DNA of 64,000 nucleotides from Hofstenia miamia (taxonomy: Eukaryota > Xenacoelomorpha > Acoela): contig SCFE01000001.1 of the NCBI GenBank assembly GCA_004352715.1, positions 1,846,569-1,910,568 on the forward strand, given 5' to 3'. A program made the position numbers and the translations under genes. This document shows, piece after piece, positions 26,601 to 41,600 of this stretch; the stretch's first letter is position 1, and each line of letters starts with the position of its first letter. Under the pieces are notes generated by a model that worked only from the letters and a program-made list of their open reading frames with translations, searched no databases and was not told the DNA's origin.

Positions 26601-29600
26601 TTATTTGCAAACAATGTGCATGTGCATATATTTATAAGCCTACTTATTTTTTGCATTATTGTATTGTCTTGACGTCCAGTTATCATGGGCCGCGGTGAGG
26701 TTCTGAAAGTAGAGTGATGATCCGATTTTGCGTTACGATAGATCTGTTAATCTTTCTCATTCGCTTCGTTTTAGTGTAATTATTAATGCTGCAACAGGCT
26801 TACCGTTATTTCTTGTTTTGTGTAGAAATTTAAATTTATTGTGTACACAAAAATATATTGTGCCAAGCATAGAAATCCAGCATTACAATTTTGCATTTGA
26901 TACAAAAATTTTATTGTTATCCACAGCAAAGAGTTATACTTAATGGTAAAAAATCAAAACATATTATAACGGACCTTGGGGCTCCACAAGGCACAGTTCT
27001 CGGACCTATTTTATTTGCAATCTATGTTAATGACATAACTCAACAGGTAAAAAACAGTAAAAATTTATCAATATAAGTACTGATATAAATGCCCTTAATG
27101 CAACGAAAAATGTCCAATATGACATCGAAAATTTAACAAAATATTTCTCAAATAATCAATTGAAAGTAAATATTGAAAAAACACAATTTATAATATTCTC
27201 CCCTAAGACAAACAGAAATCTTACAAAAAACATAGAACTTAAATTAAATAATGTACCAATAAAGCAAAGCGAATCTATTAACTATTTAGGTGTTGAAATT
27301 GACAATGATTTAAATTTCGAACAATTCTTCATGGCTAAAATTAAAAAAATGGCTTCTGGAGTTAGGTATCTTTATCATCTCAGAAATATTTCAAATACGT
27401 ACCACAAACAATTAATAAATGCACTCTGCCTTTCACACTTTCAATATTGTTTATTTCTCTTTACAAATATTAATTCAAAACATCGCATCCTCCTCTTTAA
27501 AACTTTCAATTGGTCCCTTAAAACACTCAATTTTGCACAAAAACATTACAATGCATCCGATTACCGATTAAAATATAAAATATTATCTCCTTATTACCAA
27601 ATTCAAATGCATATGTTATCAATATTATTTAAATTCAAATTTGGCCAGGCCGCAATTGCGTTTTTAAAACATTTTTATGCTTCTATAAACATTTTAATAG
27701 TTTTCACCACACAGCAACTAAATTATGGAATAACTTAAATAGAGAAATTAAATTTGAAAAAAATTACAAGAAATTCAGAAACAAATTGCGAACATTCCTC
27801 TTTAATAGACAATACCTACTTAATGACAATAATACACTGCATTCATTCGAAAATTTTGTATAAAATGCACACACACACACACACAACACACACATTTTAA
27901 TATTATATATATTTATTATTTTTTGTAAATAGCTTTTTGTAGTTTTGTAGTTTATAGTTTTTGTACTAGTTTATTGTAGCAATAATTGCTTTTGAATCTT
28001 ATTTCAGGTTTTATATTTTTAAAGTTATTAACAAACTATAGTTATCAGTGTTGGTTACTGGAAAGTACTCCGGCCGGGCAAGGTTAGACCTTTGTTTTTA
28101 GGTCAAACTTGGGTTCTAGGTCGACCTTGAGTAAATGATGCAAAACTTTGGATTTTCTATAAAAAACTTAGGTCTTCTGATAAGTGTGCATATGTACAAA
28201 ATCAACCTATGAAAGATAACATATTAATTTGAATCTTAGGAGAACTACATGATACGAGCATGAACCCTAACCCTATGAATTATTTATGGTTATCAGCTAT
28301 TTTTTTAGGCTTGACAGTACTAGACATTGAAAGTTCGCACACATTTGATTTACTCTAGGCTTAAACGTATTTCGTTACATTTGTTAATATTGAATTTCTA
28401 TATATATTTCATATTTTTTTTTCGCCATCCTAAAATGTCTGCGACAGCCGAAATTCGGTTATAGCAATACTATTTATAAGTCAGTTTATAATTGTGTATG
28501 ATAAAATGAAAACAATTACTTTGTTATTAGAAATATGTAATTATACCATCATTAATTTAAAAATCTTCAATCAGTGTCTATCAATCAGTATCGGCTACGA
28601 AAATCAAAGGAAAGCCTTTTTACATGTACGTGGGAAACCATTTTCAATTATTGCAAATGGCATGAGCAGCACTTCAAAGATTTATTGAAACTCGGGTTTT
28701 GGGTGTTTGAACCAAGTTTTCATCCAAAATTTTTATTGGGTATAACCAACGTAAGGTTTTGTCCAACTTTGCGTCAGGGATGTTGAAACCTTATATGGAG
28801 GTTGAACAACGCACGTGATCCTGGGCGATCCTAGTCAGAGACTGCTAGATATTCTAGTAGTCCCTAGCATAGCCTTGATGTTTAGTCTTTTTAGTGTACA
28901 ACAAGATTGTACATATTTGCACAGAGCATTCTCTCTGTTTAGTCAATCTAGACTTACTATTTTTGAACTTCGCAATTTTGTGTTTTAATCTATTTTGCAA
29001 TGAATTTTTTCTTTGAAGCAGTTAAGGGTTGGACTCGACGATTTTAAACTACGTTCTGATCTATGTGACAGGATCCTAGTATCAATCTTGTCTTTCCAAT
29101 TTTGAAATGTTGTGTCATGTTCTGATTCGTTTTGTCATCCTATTTTCTATTTCGAACAATGCGCAAACTTTGTAATATTCTCACTAATCTTTAATTTAAA
29201 AACCTTGGTGCGTGTCTATAGATGTAGAATTAATCAAGATACATTTTTTATTACTAGTAGATATTCATAATGATAGGGAAAATAAGCTTATGTATACGCT
29301 ATTTTAGTTTGAATAAAATAAATTATTCAAGGCTTCAAGTGTTATTTTTTTTAATTTCATAAGGTGAGCCCTCAGCTCCTCCGTCGCCGCACCCTTTATG
29401 CCGAAACGTTGAAATAGTTTCATTTTGTAATCGAATGAGTTTCTAAGCTACAATTATTTCTTTTAATTCTTTTAATGATGTACTCATTGCTTTAAATTTT
29501 ATTATAATAAAACCTCAGTTATTAATGCTGTGAAATTGCAAAATAGAAATTTTTGTAATTTATATATTTGTACATATTTTTTCATTATTTTTAGTTATCC

Positions 29601-32600
29601 CTACATATTTTATCAATTTCCAAACCGGATTTAATTAATTATGGTTCGAATTCTGGTTACCTGAACCACATACTGGAATCCGGTGCATGCCTTATACATT
29701 TCATAAAATCAATATTTGGGTGTTACACCTGAGTAGTTCTTACTTCACTTAATTAAGAGAAATGAGAAGATGTTGTCATGGCAGAATTGCCCATGAAAAT
29801 ATTTTTGCTGCAAGTAAATTTTCAAAATACTATTCTACATTTGAAATTTATAAATTGTTTTCAATATCACCAAATTGAATTATCAATGTCTCCCTAAAAT
29901 CACACCTATGTTAGAATTCCTAATTAAATGTAAATTCTTAATAGCAGACACTCTTAAATGTTTTTTTTTAAATTTATGGTTGCAAAATGATTAACATTAC
30001 AGAAAATAATAACAATGGGATATTGAAAGAAGTTTTAATATTAGAGGTGCTACCTAGTCTTATTTTTCATTAAAAGATTGGCTAGTTTCAATTTGTTTGT
30101 TAATCCAAAATGGCCTTTCCTAATGTCAAATATGTAGTCGCGTCATAGAGTTTTACTTCTAAGCTATTTTTACTGGTTATTTGGAGAGTTGCAAAGCTGA
30201 AAATCTTGATATCACACAACATCAAAAAACCCCACAACAAGGCATATGTGCCTTAGAGATGGGATCCGGATAGTGAATTGCATATACCGAATAATTCCGG
30301 ATAATTTGACTCACGGATACTAAATCATGATAACAGCACATAAATTTCCATATATTATTGTCATAGGCCAAATATTTCTGATATAGGTCAAGACTTTTCT
30401 CAACATAGAGAAACATCACTCAACTGCAGCTGATGTTGCTTGACATTTTCGTTTTCACAATTTTCATTTCCAGGATCATGGGTGGGAGCAATAATAACAT
30501 ATGGTGGAATTTCAACTCTTTCAAACATTGAAAAACTTTGATATTTTATGATAGCAGCCTTCATTGAGCGTATTAGATTGTCAACCCTCATATATGTTGN
30601 TATAGCAATACTATTTATAAGTCAGTTTATAATTGTGTATGATAAAATGAAAACAATTACTTTGTTATTAGAAATATGTAATTATACCATCATTAATTTA
30701 AAAATCTTCAATCAGTGTCTATCAATCAGTATCGGCTACGAAAATCAAAGGAAAGCCTTTTTACATGTACGTGGGAAACCATTTTCAATTATTGCAAATG
30801 GCATGAGCAGCACTTCAAAGATTTATTGAAACTCGGGTTTTGGGTGTTTGAACCAAGTTTTCATCCAAAATTTTTATTGGGTATAACCAATGTATACGCT
30901 ATTTTAGTTTGAATAGAATAAATTATTCAAAGCTTCAAGTGTTATTTTTTTTTCATAAGGTGAGCCCTCAGCTCCTCCGTCGCCGCACCCTTTATGCCGA
31001 AACGTTGAAATAGTTTAATTTTGTAATCGAATTAGTTTCTAAGCTACATTTATTTCTTTTAATTCTTTTAATGATGTACTCATTGCTTTAAATTTTATTA
31101 TAATAAAACCTCAGTTATTAACTATTTGAAATTGCAAAATAGAACTTTTTGTAATTTATATATTTGTACATATTTTTTCATTATTTTTAGTTATCCCTAC
31201 ATATTTTATCATTTTCCAAACCGGATTTAATTAATTATGGTTCGAATTCTGGTTACCTGAACCACATACTGGAATCCGGTGCATGGCTTATACATTTCAT
31301 AAAATAAATATTTGGGTGTTACACCTGAGTAGTTCTTACTTCACTTAATTAAGAAAAATAAGAAGATGTAGTCATGGCGGAATTGTTCAGGAAAAAATTT
31401 TTGTTTCAAGAAATTAAATTTTCAAAATATCTACTTTTGAAATTAATTAATAATTTGTTTTCAATATAAATTGAATTATCAATGTCTCCCTAAAATCACA
31501 CCTATGTTAGAATTCCTAATTAAATGTAAATTTTTAATAGCAGACGATCTTAAATGTTTTTTTTTTAAATTTATGGTTGCAAAATGATTAACATTACAGA
31601 AAATAATAACAATGGGATATTGAAAGAAGTTTTAATATTAGAGGTGCTACCTAGTCTTATTTTTCATTAAAAGATTGGCTAGTTTCAATTTGTTTGTTAA
31701 TCCAAAATGGCCTTTCCTAATGTCAAATATGCAGTCGCGTCATAGAGTTTTACTTCTAAGCTATTTTTACTGGTTATTTGGAGGGTTGCAAAGCTGAAAA
31801 TCTTGATATCACACAACATCAAAAAACCCCACAACAAGGCATATGTGCCTTAGAGATGGGATCCGGATAATGAATTGCATATACCGAATAATTCCGGATA
31901 ATTCGACTCATGGATACTAAATTATGATAACAGCACATAAATTTCCATATATTATTGTCATAGGCCAAATATTTCTCAACATAGAGAAACATCACTCAAC
32001 TGCAGCTGATGTTGCTTGACATTTTCGTTTTCACAATTTTCATTTCCAGGATCATGGGTGGGAGCAATAATAACATATGGTGGAATTTCAACTCTTTCAA
32101 ACATTGAAAAACTTTGATATTTTATGATAGCAGCCTTCATTGAGCGTATTAGATTGTCAACCCTCATATATGTTGCCTGAATACGAATGGCAGATTTCTG
32201 AAATATGCTTGCCTATAACATATGGTGGAATTTCAACTCTTTCAAACATTGAAAAACTTTGATATTTTATGATAGCAGCCTTCATTGAGCGTATTAGATT
32301 GTCAACCCTCATATATGTTGCCTGAATACGAATGGCAGATTTCTGAAATATGCTTGCCTCGAAAATTCCATGAAATAATAATGTATATAGTTCCTTTATA
32401 TTTTTACAGCTGTCAGCATATATGGCCAGTCCTAGAAAAGCGTCGACGATTGGATCGGTTCGGGTCAACAACTAGCTCGCAATTAAACTTCTCTGGCGTT
32501 AGGCCAAGAAGTACCTTAATTGAAATTGAATGAATACATATAATTTAGTTCAGATGATTTAAAGTAGTCACAATCCAGAATTAATCTTTATGTTTATTTC

Positions 32601-35600
32601 TTAATTTTATGACACTATGCCAAAATTATGACATTTCAGCAGCAAATATTCCAGTATTTTTCAAAAAGCTTTATAACTTCCTATTTAATTGCACCCCAGA
32701 TTTGAAAACTATCTAATATTTAAGCACGGTTGCAAAATAGACCAATAGAAAAATTTGACTTTTTTCCTTATTAATGAAGAACAACCTCATTTCTCAATTA
32801 ATATCGATCTCTTGCGAATGGAAATAAATAAATATTAAATAGATTACGTCCTGATGTGTCAGAAAAACTTGTTTTGTTGCATGAAAACTTCCATATCATG
32901 GAAAAAAATTAGCTTTTTCTCGAAAATTCTATTTTTAATTCAAGTTTTTGTCTCAGAATATGTTATCCGGTAAAATCCGGTAAACAAGTTAATTTTACCG
33001 GATACCTGATATCCAGATCCGGTTGTGTAATTGCCTATATTACCGGATACCAGATTCCGGCACATCCCTAATGTTCCTTATGTCCTACATGCATCACTAC
33101 ACCACTTAACCCGTTCTTCTCAATCAAAGTGTTTGAGTGAGCGAGACATGACAAAATCAGCCCCAGCTACGGATATATTGTATAATTCCTCTTTTGCTAT
33201 GACGAAGCGCAGGACATTATTTAGCGAAATCTTTAAAAAAATTTCCATGCAAGATTTTTTTATCGTAGTTTGCGTTAATACTTCAATAACCATTACATCG
33301 CGCCATAAAATTTAGCTGTTGTCGTTCTCTTTATTTACTTCTTACTTTTCAATCAAAATTTATTTTGCAGTAAAACATTGATTAAACAATGGTTGGATTG
33401 ATATTTCAAATTAAGCTGCAGAATAATGAATTTGAATGAAATGAAAGTAGCACTTCGCACGAGTATTTCACTTCTCTACTCAATAAATACACTCAAATTC
33501 CACTTTGAACTTGCCAGTCAGCTTCACTACGCATTGAAGACAACCATATAAGTGCTTCTATTTAAGCCTGAAAAATCAGCTAGCGTAAGAGTTCCTTCAA
33601 ATACCACGAAACATTAAAATTTTTTCGTGACGAAGATCTCTTATGATCTTATCCCTCAACAATTGAAGCATTCTGAACTAAACTTAAAAATCCTAAGAAA
33701 ATGTGTTCTCATCAATGAAACGCTTGATTTTATCAAAACTTTCACATAACAACCTCAACAATTGCCAAAAACGGAATATTTGTTTTCATTTATACTCACT
33801 TTTTGTCACTAAATTTTGGATTGATCACTTTCACCCAGAATATCTCATTTAGAATTAAATGTCTATATTTATGTACCCAATAATTGCTTTCAAAATGTAT
33901 TGAAAAATTTCCGAATTTGTGTGGATATAATATAAATATTACAATTTTGACAAATTTCCGCCACGCAATAACGGATTAAAGTTTTGGATAAACTAATGCA
34001 AAGAATTTACGGATCGTGATCCACTGTTGAAACGATTGAGAAGTACTTAGAAAACCGTTATCAAAGAAACTATTTTAATTTAGGGTTTATGCACTTTTTG
34101 CTTAGTTCCCGAAACAATTACTCTTTACAATTTCATATTTTTTTCTGACATTGTTTGTATATGCAATTTTTTGAAATTCGAAATTATAGGGTGTTTTAAA
34201 CATGTTTTTGCAATATTTTTTTTAAATGTTTTTTTTAAATCCGTGTATAATGTTATAGAATATTTGGAAAATATTTTTTCGGGATTTGTTCATTCATAAT
34301 TTCATAGATGAATTTTTACTGAAACTTTGAAACGAGATATGAATGTTGATAAATTTATCATAATTCGATGTTTTCAGTAAAGTTTTAGTACTTTGAAGTG
34401 AATTTGTCTAAAAGCAATAAAACATTGTAGTTTTTGCCAAATAGTGTTGATTTTATTGAGTTTTTTTATGTTTATGTGCTGCTGTAATGAGGTTTGCTTC
34501 CCTGCTCTTGGTCGTGATCCACTTAGAGTTGAAAGGGGTCAGGATTTTTTCAATCGGCTGTAAGCGACGGATTAATCGGTCTATTTTTAAAGAATTTGAC
34601 CGGGTTTGACCGAATCCCAGAATTTGATGTTTGCGACTCGATATGGATACTTTCTTAAGGTTAAGGGAAAAGACACACAAGTTAATGGTTAAGAGTCTAG
34701 ATAAGTTTGTTAAGCCTTGCTTCTTTCAAAACTACAAATGCCTTAACAGCGTGTCTTTTTAAAACAGTACGATTTTCATTAACGAAATGCCCTGTCGAGA
34801 GAACGTTGATCTCAGATTTAGCCTTTGAGTCTGATATCACGAATACTATGCGGGCAATTCGGCTGAGATGCGGAAACTGGAATGATTTCGATTTCCAGAA
34901 CTTAAGGGATTGTAAGTATCTATTTTGCAACAAATTCAATGTAGAACAATGTGATATACATTTAGCAGGACTATACATCAAAATATTATCTGTATTAAGA
35001 AAAACCTAGCAGCCTGGTTTATTGGCAATGTTGGTTGGCGGCTAATAAATTTAAAACTTATTCCGTTATTTTGTAGTAGTGCTTGTATATACATGTAATT
35101 TAATTGCGAAAATTCTAATATCACCAATCCAATATATAAAACTCTAATTCAATTTTTTCAAGAAGTCAGTGTGCATTTCTGTTTCCGCATTTTAAAATGA
35201 AAAGAACTTTCAAATTGATGTCAACAATTTTGGTATTATGTGCATGTAGTGTCTTTTTAGCACATAAAATGCATAGCTTTCTCCTTCCCTTTTATAGAAA
35301 GTAACCTAACCTAAACGCCTTTATGGTTGCCATGCGTTCTTGATCATTTTTAGCTACACTTTTCGAAGTACTACCTGTCATCAACGAAAATACGGGATTA
35401 CTCACTGGTGGTTTGCAGCCAATATTTTATCACAATCGCCCACCACCATTATCTTAGGAGTACTGCACTGAGATAGTAACAGTGGGCTTCAGGTCTACTC
35501 ACAATACTCATTAGTAGGTCAAGTGAATAGCATCAACCGGCATGCCGAAAATACCGCCGGTCGAGACGTACCGGTTCCAATTTTGAATCCATTACAAATT

Positions 35601-38600
35601 GTTTCGGATGTTTCAGGAGACAACAATTTAAAAAAGTTTAATTTGTAATTATATTACAGTTCTAGTTATTTTGTAAATTAAATAGTTTACTGATCAAATC
35701 TGCATTTACAAAGTATATACCTGTCTTTGTTAACGTGAATGTATTAATAAAATTCAAATTTCGTTGAAATGTTATTTTTTTTTACTTTTTGTTCCCGTGT
35801 GTCTGAAATACTTGATGGTTGTTTTAATTGTCTCAAGCACCCATAAACTTTTCGATTTTATTGTACACATAGATCATTAAACCAGGCTCGTTCCTAAAAA
35901 ATTTCGAAGCTGGGGGGTGGTTCAAATGTTTTCCCTAAAAATATTAAAGCGTTTATATATTTCTAAGTTGTACAAAATCTAATAATATTTCGCAAAAATT
36001 TCAATGATTTATTAGGCTCTTCACAAATACTTTAAGGTTTATATTCATGCACATGAAAGCTATTCTTTAGAGGACGTACTTTATTGATGGAAAAAATTGT
36101 TTCTATCGTATGAATTTTTTTTGTCACGATAATTACATAAAAAATTCATTTAATAATTGCATTGGTGTTTAGAAAGAACAATAAATAATATGTCATCTTT
36201 CATGATAAAATTAATATAATTTTTGCTGCAGTAAGCCTAGAGTTTGGTTTTTCCTAATACTGTATGGTATACATTCGTGCTCGTATCTCAGTTTGTAGTC
36301 GAGATAGAATTGGAATATGCTTTTAAATATATTACACAATTTGATTTCAATCTGAGTTGGGTTCTTTTTCACATGTTTCTATGATATCTGATGGAAAGGG
36401 GGGCCAATCTGGCATTAATTGAATAAAATTTTCCTAGAAAACCTTCATTGCTATTCCATCCTTGTTTTTTTTGCAGAAATATTGCATTTTTGTCCAGATA
36501 GTACATTTCGCTGCCTACCTTCATATACTTTGTAGCATTGATCGTACCAGCAATTTGAACTATTTTTTTGAAGGCTAGAATACGTATTGAAACCGAACGC
36601 CATAATTGGTGTCCTCAAATCCTCATATTTTTTAGCTGTTACTTGAGAGCATATCTTAACCAGTCTCTTTACAAGATTGACTATCTAAGAAGTAACACCA
36701 AACGAAAAATCTCGATATATCCATTATTTTCGAAATCTCTTTGGACGATTTGCTCTGTTAGAGTAATTTACATAGAAGTTTTTTTAACAGTTTCATGTGT
36801 GTAAATGCATGTTCAAACTAGTAAAGCTTCTGTCTGTTGCATCTATACTGAAATTAAACTTAATGTTGAAATGATCTCGATCTTTTAAGCATCACTTTGT
36901 TTAAAGACATTCTAACAGGTGTCTTAATTGCAATTCCCATGAGATTTTTTAAGTACACTTTACCTATACATGATATGAGTATTTGTTTTTAAAAAGATCT
37001 GTTATTTATTTCTACATAAAATGAATGAATTGAATGAGTCAGTCAATGGGTATCCGATTACAATAATTCCAAATATCATATTTATTCAAAGATATTTTTA
37101 ATATATACATAATTAATTTTGATGCCAATCATAAGCAAGTATACACTTTACTGACAGTTCAGCCAAATGTCCTATCCTAACTAAAAACAGTTTACAGTAC
37201 ATTTTGTCACATCTAGGAGTAGTTACTGAAATTACGTTCAAAAAAAGTGCTATAAATTTTAGATGATGTTAAAATTAAAGCCACGCATAAGAAATTGAAG
37301 GTGATATTCTCTAAAAGAATGAAGAAATTTGTGAAATATATCATAACGTAAGCATTTTTTTCGCTAAGTCTTTCTCATAATCAGTATGTAAATGGTTTTC
37401 TAAAAAATTTAAGACCAACATTCTTTGAATTTCAGTGTGTTGTCATCCCAGAATATCTAGTAGGAATTTTATAGTGGACACTTAGACCATTGGCATGGGT
37501 TAATACTAAGTGGAACTTTGAATTTATACATAGAAAAGTTTATAAACGAAATTATATTTTAATGGTCTTATCAACTTCAAGTATTACTTAATGACAAAAC
37601 GCAGTACACTCTCATAGTTTACTAAGCAAGTGCAAGCTATAATGCGAATGAAATCTTGCAATTTTGGGTTTGGATAAAATACCATGGTCTGTTTCAAATA
37701 TTTTTGTATCACTAATTAAATTGAAAGTAGTTTTTCAGTGTAGTTTATCTAAATAGAATATAAAAAATAATAGAAAATTTAGGTCCTTTCATACACAAAC
37801 AAATAAATAGGATTGAATATTTTCATTCTTCTTTGTTGAATCCATTTTTGAGGTAGTGATCTCAACAAACACTTTTTAGGAAATTCTAAATACATATTTT
37901 AAATTATTGTTACAATTTGATGAAATTCAGTCATTGAGCATTTATTGTACTTTAAGAAATATTGACGTGAAGTGGTTTTGAATAAAGGCATTTAAATTGT
38001 TTTAAGCAATTCAAAATTTCATTCTGGCACTTGAAGTAAAAAGTAATTAATTTCTTTTCAGAAGTGAAGTTCAAAAACTGTTTCTCTCAATTGCGACATT
38101 ATTTATGATTTGGGAATATTTTATCGAATATTACATGAATCTTCTCATTTAATTATTATAGTACAAGAAATTCTCTAAAAAATATAAATTTTTTCGGTGA
38201 GAAAAGCAAAAAAATTTATTTTGTGATCAGCGCAAAAACACCAAAAATTATTTATCAATGTTTTTATCGATTTATATTTGCTGTTTTTGATTTCTTTTAT
38301 TTCACCTATTTGTGTTACCACAGCTTATATTTCAAAAACTAATAATGATATCCAGAATGGGATGACTTTGCGCACGCCTCAATGGATTTGGGAGAACTAT
38401 CCACATATATAAAAACAGTTAAAATTCCTTGCTTTATCCATTGGGATCGAAAACTTACAACTACATGAACCATAGTTATGGAGAGAATTTCAATCTTTTT
38501 TAAATATTCGGAATTTTCAAATAGAAATAATTAATCTTTTTTCAACTACTTCAGCCACACCACAGCAATGCGCTTTAGTAGAAGTTTTCAACATTGTATT

Positions 38601-41600
38601 CAAGCATGTTCACAATTAGTGTGTCCATCTCAGGCTTTCCACAAGTGTCTACAAATCGACACCTTACACGACAGGAAAAAAATTTCCCCCATAAATCCCC
38701 ACAGCCATTTTTGACAAATATTTCAATACAAAGCATTTGTAGACACTGAGGACTTTATGCATATATTAATATGTATTTATATACATAAAATAGTAATAAA
38801 GTTTTACGACTATATTCTGTAAGGCCTTTTTTAAGGTTTGTTTGATAATTTTTAATATTACTTACACTTGCTTCAAAAATTATTGCCCCACAAGCTAAAA
38901 TTTCACTCCACGCAATACCACATGTGGTGTGATGCGGTATGGTGGGAGGACCCCCACTCCCACTGCAATCCTAAAATTTCCTAACAGGCTTGAAAATAAT
39001 TCTTTGCAAATAGGGAAAACGGTTTGTCCTTTTAAAAGGACGCCCGATTGTTTAAGGTTAATATAGGATTAGTTTTTCATGAGTTAATACTTTGGTACAG
39101 GAACCATGATTTTATTGTGTGCAATCGGATTTGATCCTAGCTCCGTCTCGTGAAATTTTCTGATATGGTCGCATGTAAAATATTTTTGTTTTTTGATACA
39201 CATTTGGTTGTTTTTTTATCATTGAAATACATCTAATTACGATTAATTTCTATAGTAATTAGAATTAGGCTTTGTAATTAATTACAATATTTTAATTAGT
39301 CATCATTCTGTATTGTGTACAAAATAAGGCCTTTTAAAAATTTATGTCAGTTGCCACCTCAAAAAGAAATACTTGAGTTTTTTTGGTATTTAGGACAATA
39401 TTACATTTTATGATCAATGTAGCATTTTTGTGTTCGAGGATTGGGGTTAATTGGACATTTTTCCTTCAGATGACCCACACTCAAGAACCAGAAAATACTG
39501 TCGATGACTTACCCTTTTTTCAGCTAGCATTCATTTGTTGAAGTGTAATTCAACATATTAGCACTTTTAGTCTAACTTAGAAGAAGAATGTCTATAGAGA
39601 AAAGACTATATGTATTTTATAATTCCTAGAAACTTAATGTTTGCTCCAGTCGTAAAGTGTCAAGAATATAAAGGCATTGTAAGACACTTAATTGTTAGGC
39701 AACTCTTTGTAATATCCCGTTTATTAATACTATTTTTGGATTGAAATGCTGTTATGTTTTATTGACTAAATACTATAAAAGAAATATAGTCCTCTAGCTT
39801 TTTGCATAGATTTTTCGTGTCTTTTACCGCGCTTTCAATGGTTGTGATGTACTGACATGGATGATTCTCACTCATTTCGTAAAGACTAGGTTTCGCCTTG
39901 TTTTGCATAATCCGTAGAAGATATCTTATGAAATGAAGTCGATGGTAATAAAGAGTTAACATAGAGTCTTGTAAATTTTCTGTTCTAATTTCTATCCTTG
40001 CTAATTTGATATTAAGTAGTTTCGCTCCATTATTGAATATCTCGTCTTTTCTTTTTTTATAGAAAGAGTTGAATCTATTGGATGCTGTGTTCAACTGCTT
40101 CACAAGGTTATCCTTGTCAATGGTGACTATTTCTATTTCTGCAGTGACATCGTCGATCTGTTTAAAAACAGAATAGAGACGTGGTTCAGCCAGTATTCTT
40201 TCAGACAACATTTTATTATTCGTAAATTTTGGGCTGTTAGATTGTCTGTTAAATATGCTTTTTTCACAGCATCTACCAGGGAACTGGTTAAAGCAGCAAT
40301 GTTCCGTTTCACAGCTTTCCATGTCATAACAGATTTCACTTTGTACGTTTAGAACAAAACAGCTGAGGATTGTAAAAGCTATGTTCATTAGCTGTTTTCT
40401 AAAATTGCGGGAAAGTTATAATTTATTTAGTTTGAGCGAAGTTTGCTTATATATTGATCGTTTGAAATTAGATTTTTTAATATTTGGGATGAAGGATTTA
40501 GTATTTTAATATATTGCGGTCTCAGTTCTGTCTTTATAGAAAAAAACCGCGGTTTCGGTTTTTTTGCACTGAAACTAGGTACACTTGAACATTTCGCTGT
40601 AAAACTGTAAGAATAGTTTGGTCAGTATGATTTTAAAGGTTTGGTTTGCATTTATTCTTTGATACATATTTTGGGCAACATTTTTTATTATGGGAATTCT
40701 GTGTGGTTTGAACACAGTCTGAGTTGGTTTAAAAAATAAACTCAATAAACGCGGCTTAGCTACACGATTAAATCGTGTAGTTACAACGCAGCCCAACTTT
40801 TCACCCATCTTTGTCAGGACTATGTGGAATGAAAAACTTGTTCCATATTTACTCGTGTAGGTAAGACGCAGCCCCAACTTTGTCGTGTGAAAAAGTTTGA
40901 TTGCGGTTTAACTACCAGGTTTGCCGTTGTATGAGTTTTTTCACACAACAATCAAAACAACACAAGTTATTATTTTGATTCCTAAATTCTTTTTAATATA
41001 AAAAAAGGATTGTGAAAAGCTTTTTTGAAATTTTATTTTTGTAAAAAATTATAATATACCTGCTAAGTGAATTCTCAAAATAATTTATTCATGAATATTT
41101 TAACGCCTTGAAATTAACTATTATATAAAAAGTTACCTTTGAGCAGAAGAGATTTTTTACGATTTAAGAAGGTAATAATTCAAAATTTGACTTAATTTTA
41201 AAATTTTTTATTTTTGTTAAATTTTTCAGATTTGCATGATTATTGTTAGTAAAATAAGTTGAATTCTTCTATACTCATATTTTATTTGTGAACATTTCCC
41301 GCATTTTTACTATGATTTCGTTTTATTTTATTTTCGTTTCGATTTGCATTTCTCTTAGCAAGGGAAAATATTGTTATTCACATTATCAATGTTCACCGAA
41401 TGCATGTTGTTTTGACCATTGTCCTGGGACTTGCTGCACAGATGAAATGCATAAAAAAATTTACAAAGAAAATAGTACATCGTTTAGTGCTAATGAAGAA
41501 TTTTGCGAAGAGATACTTAAGCATGAGATCTTGTACCCCTTCTTGAGAGGAATTGACAATTTCCTTACAGACACAGTAGAACTTTTTGAAGAAACTTTGG

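Larger units (their letters stand above)
31851..33070. mobile_element. hAT-like non-autonomous element with 8-bp target duplication
   Basis: The element starts TAGAGATG and ends CATCCCTA (inverted termini with one mismatch). It is flanked by ATGTGCCT (31843-31850) and ATGTTCCT (33071-33078), a 7-of-8 match. CCGG-rich subterminal repeats lie at both ends (31858-31905, 32965-33060). Inside are a 145-bp perfect tandem duplication and a minus-strand open fragment. Total about 1.2 kb. Confidence 0.65.

Noticed and set aside
31976-32471. Minus-strand fragment considered as a fifth, decayed member of the secreted six-cysteine family
   Set aside because: Only vague hydrophobic-pattern similarity, no cysteine motif or signal peptide upstream, and it lies inside a hAT-like element.
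34707-35009. 100-codon plus-strand open frame
   Set aside because: It is the antisense shadow of the hAT dimerisation-domain relic on the minus strand.
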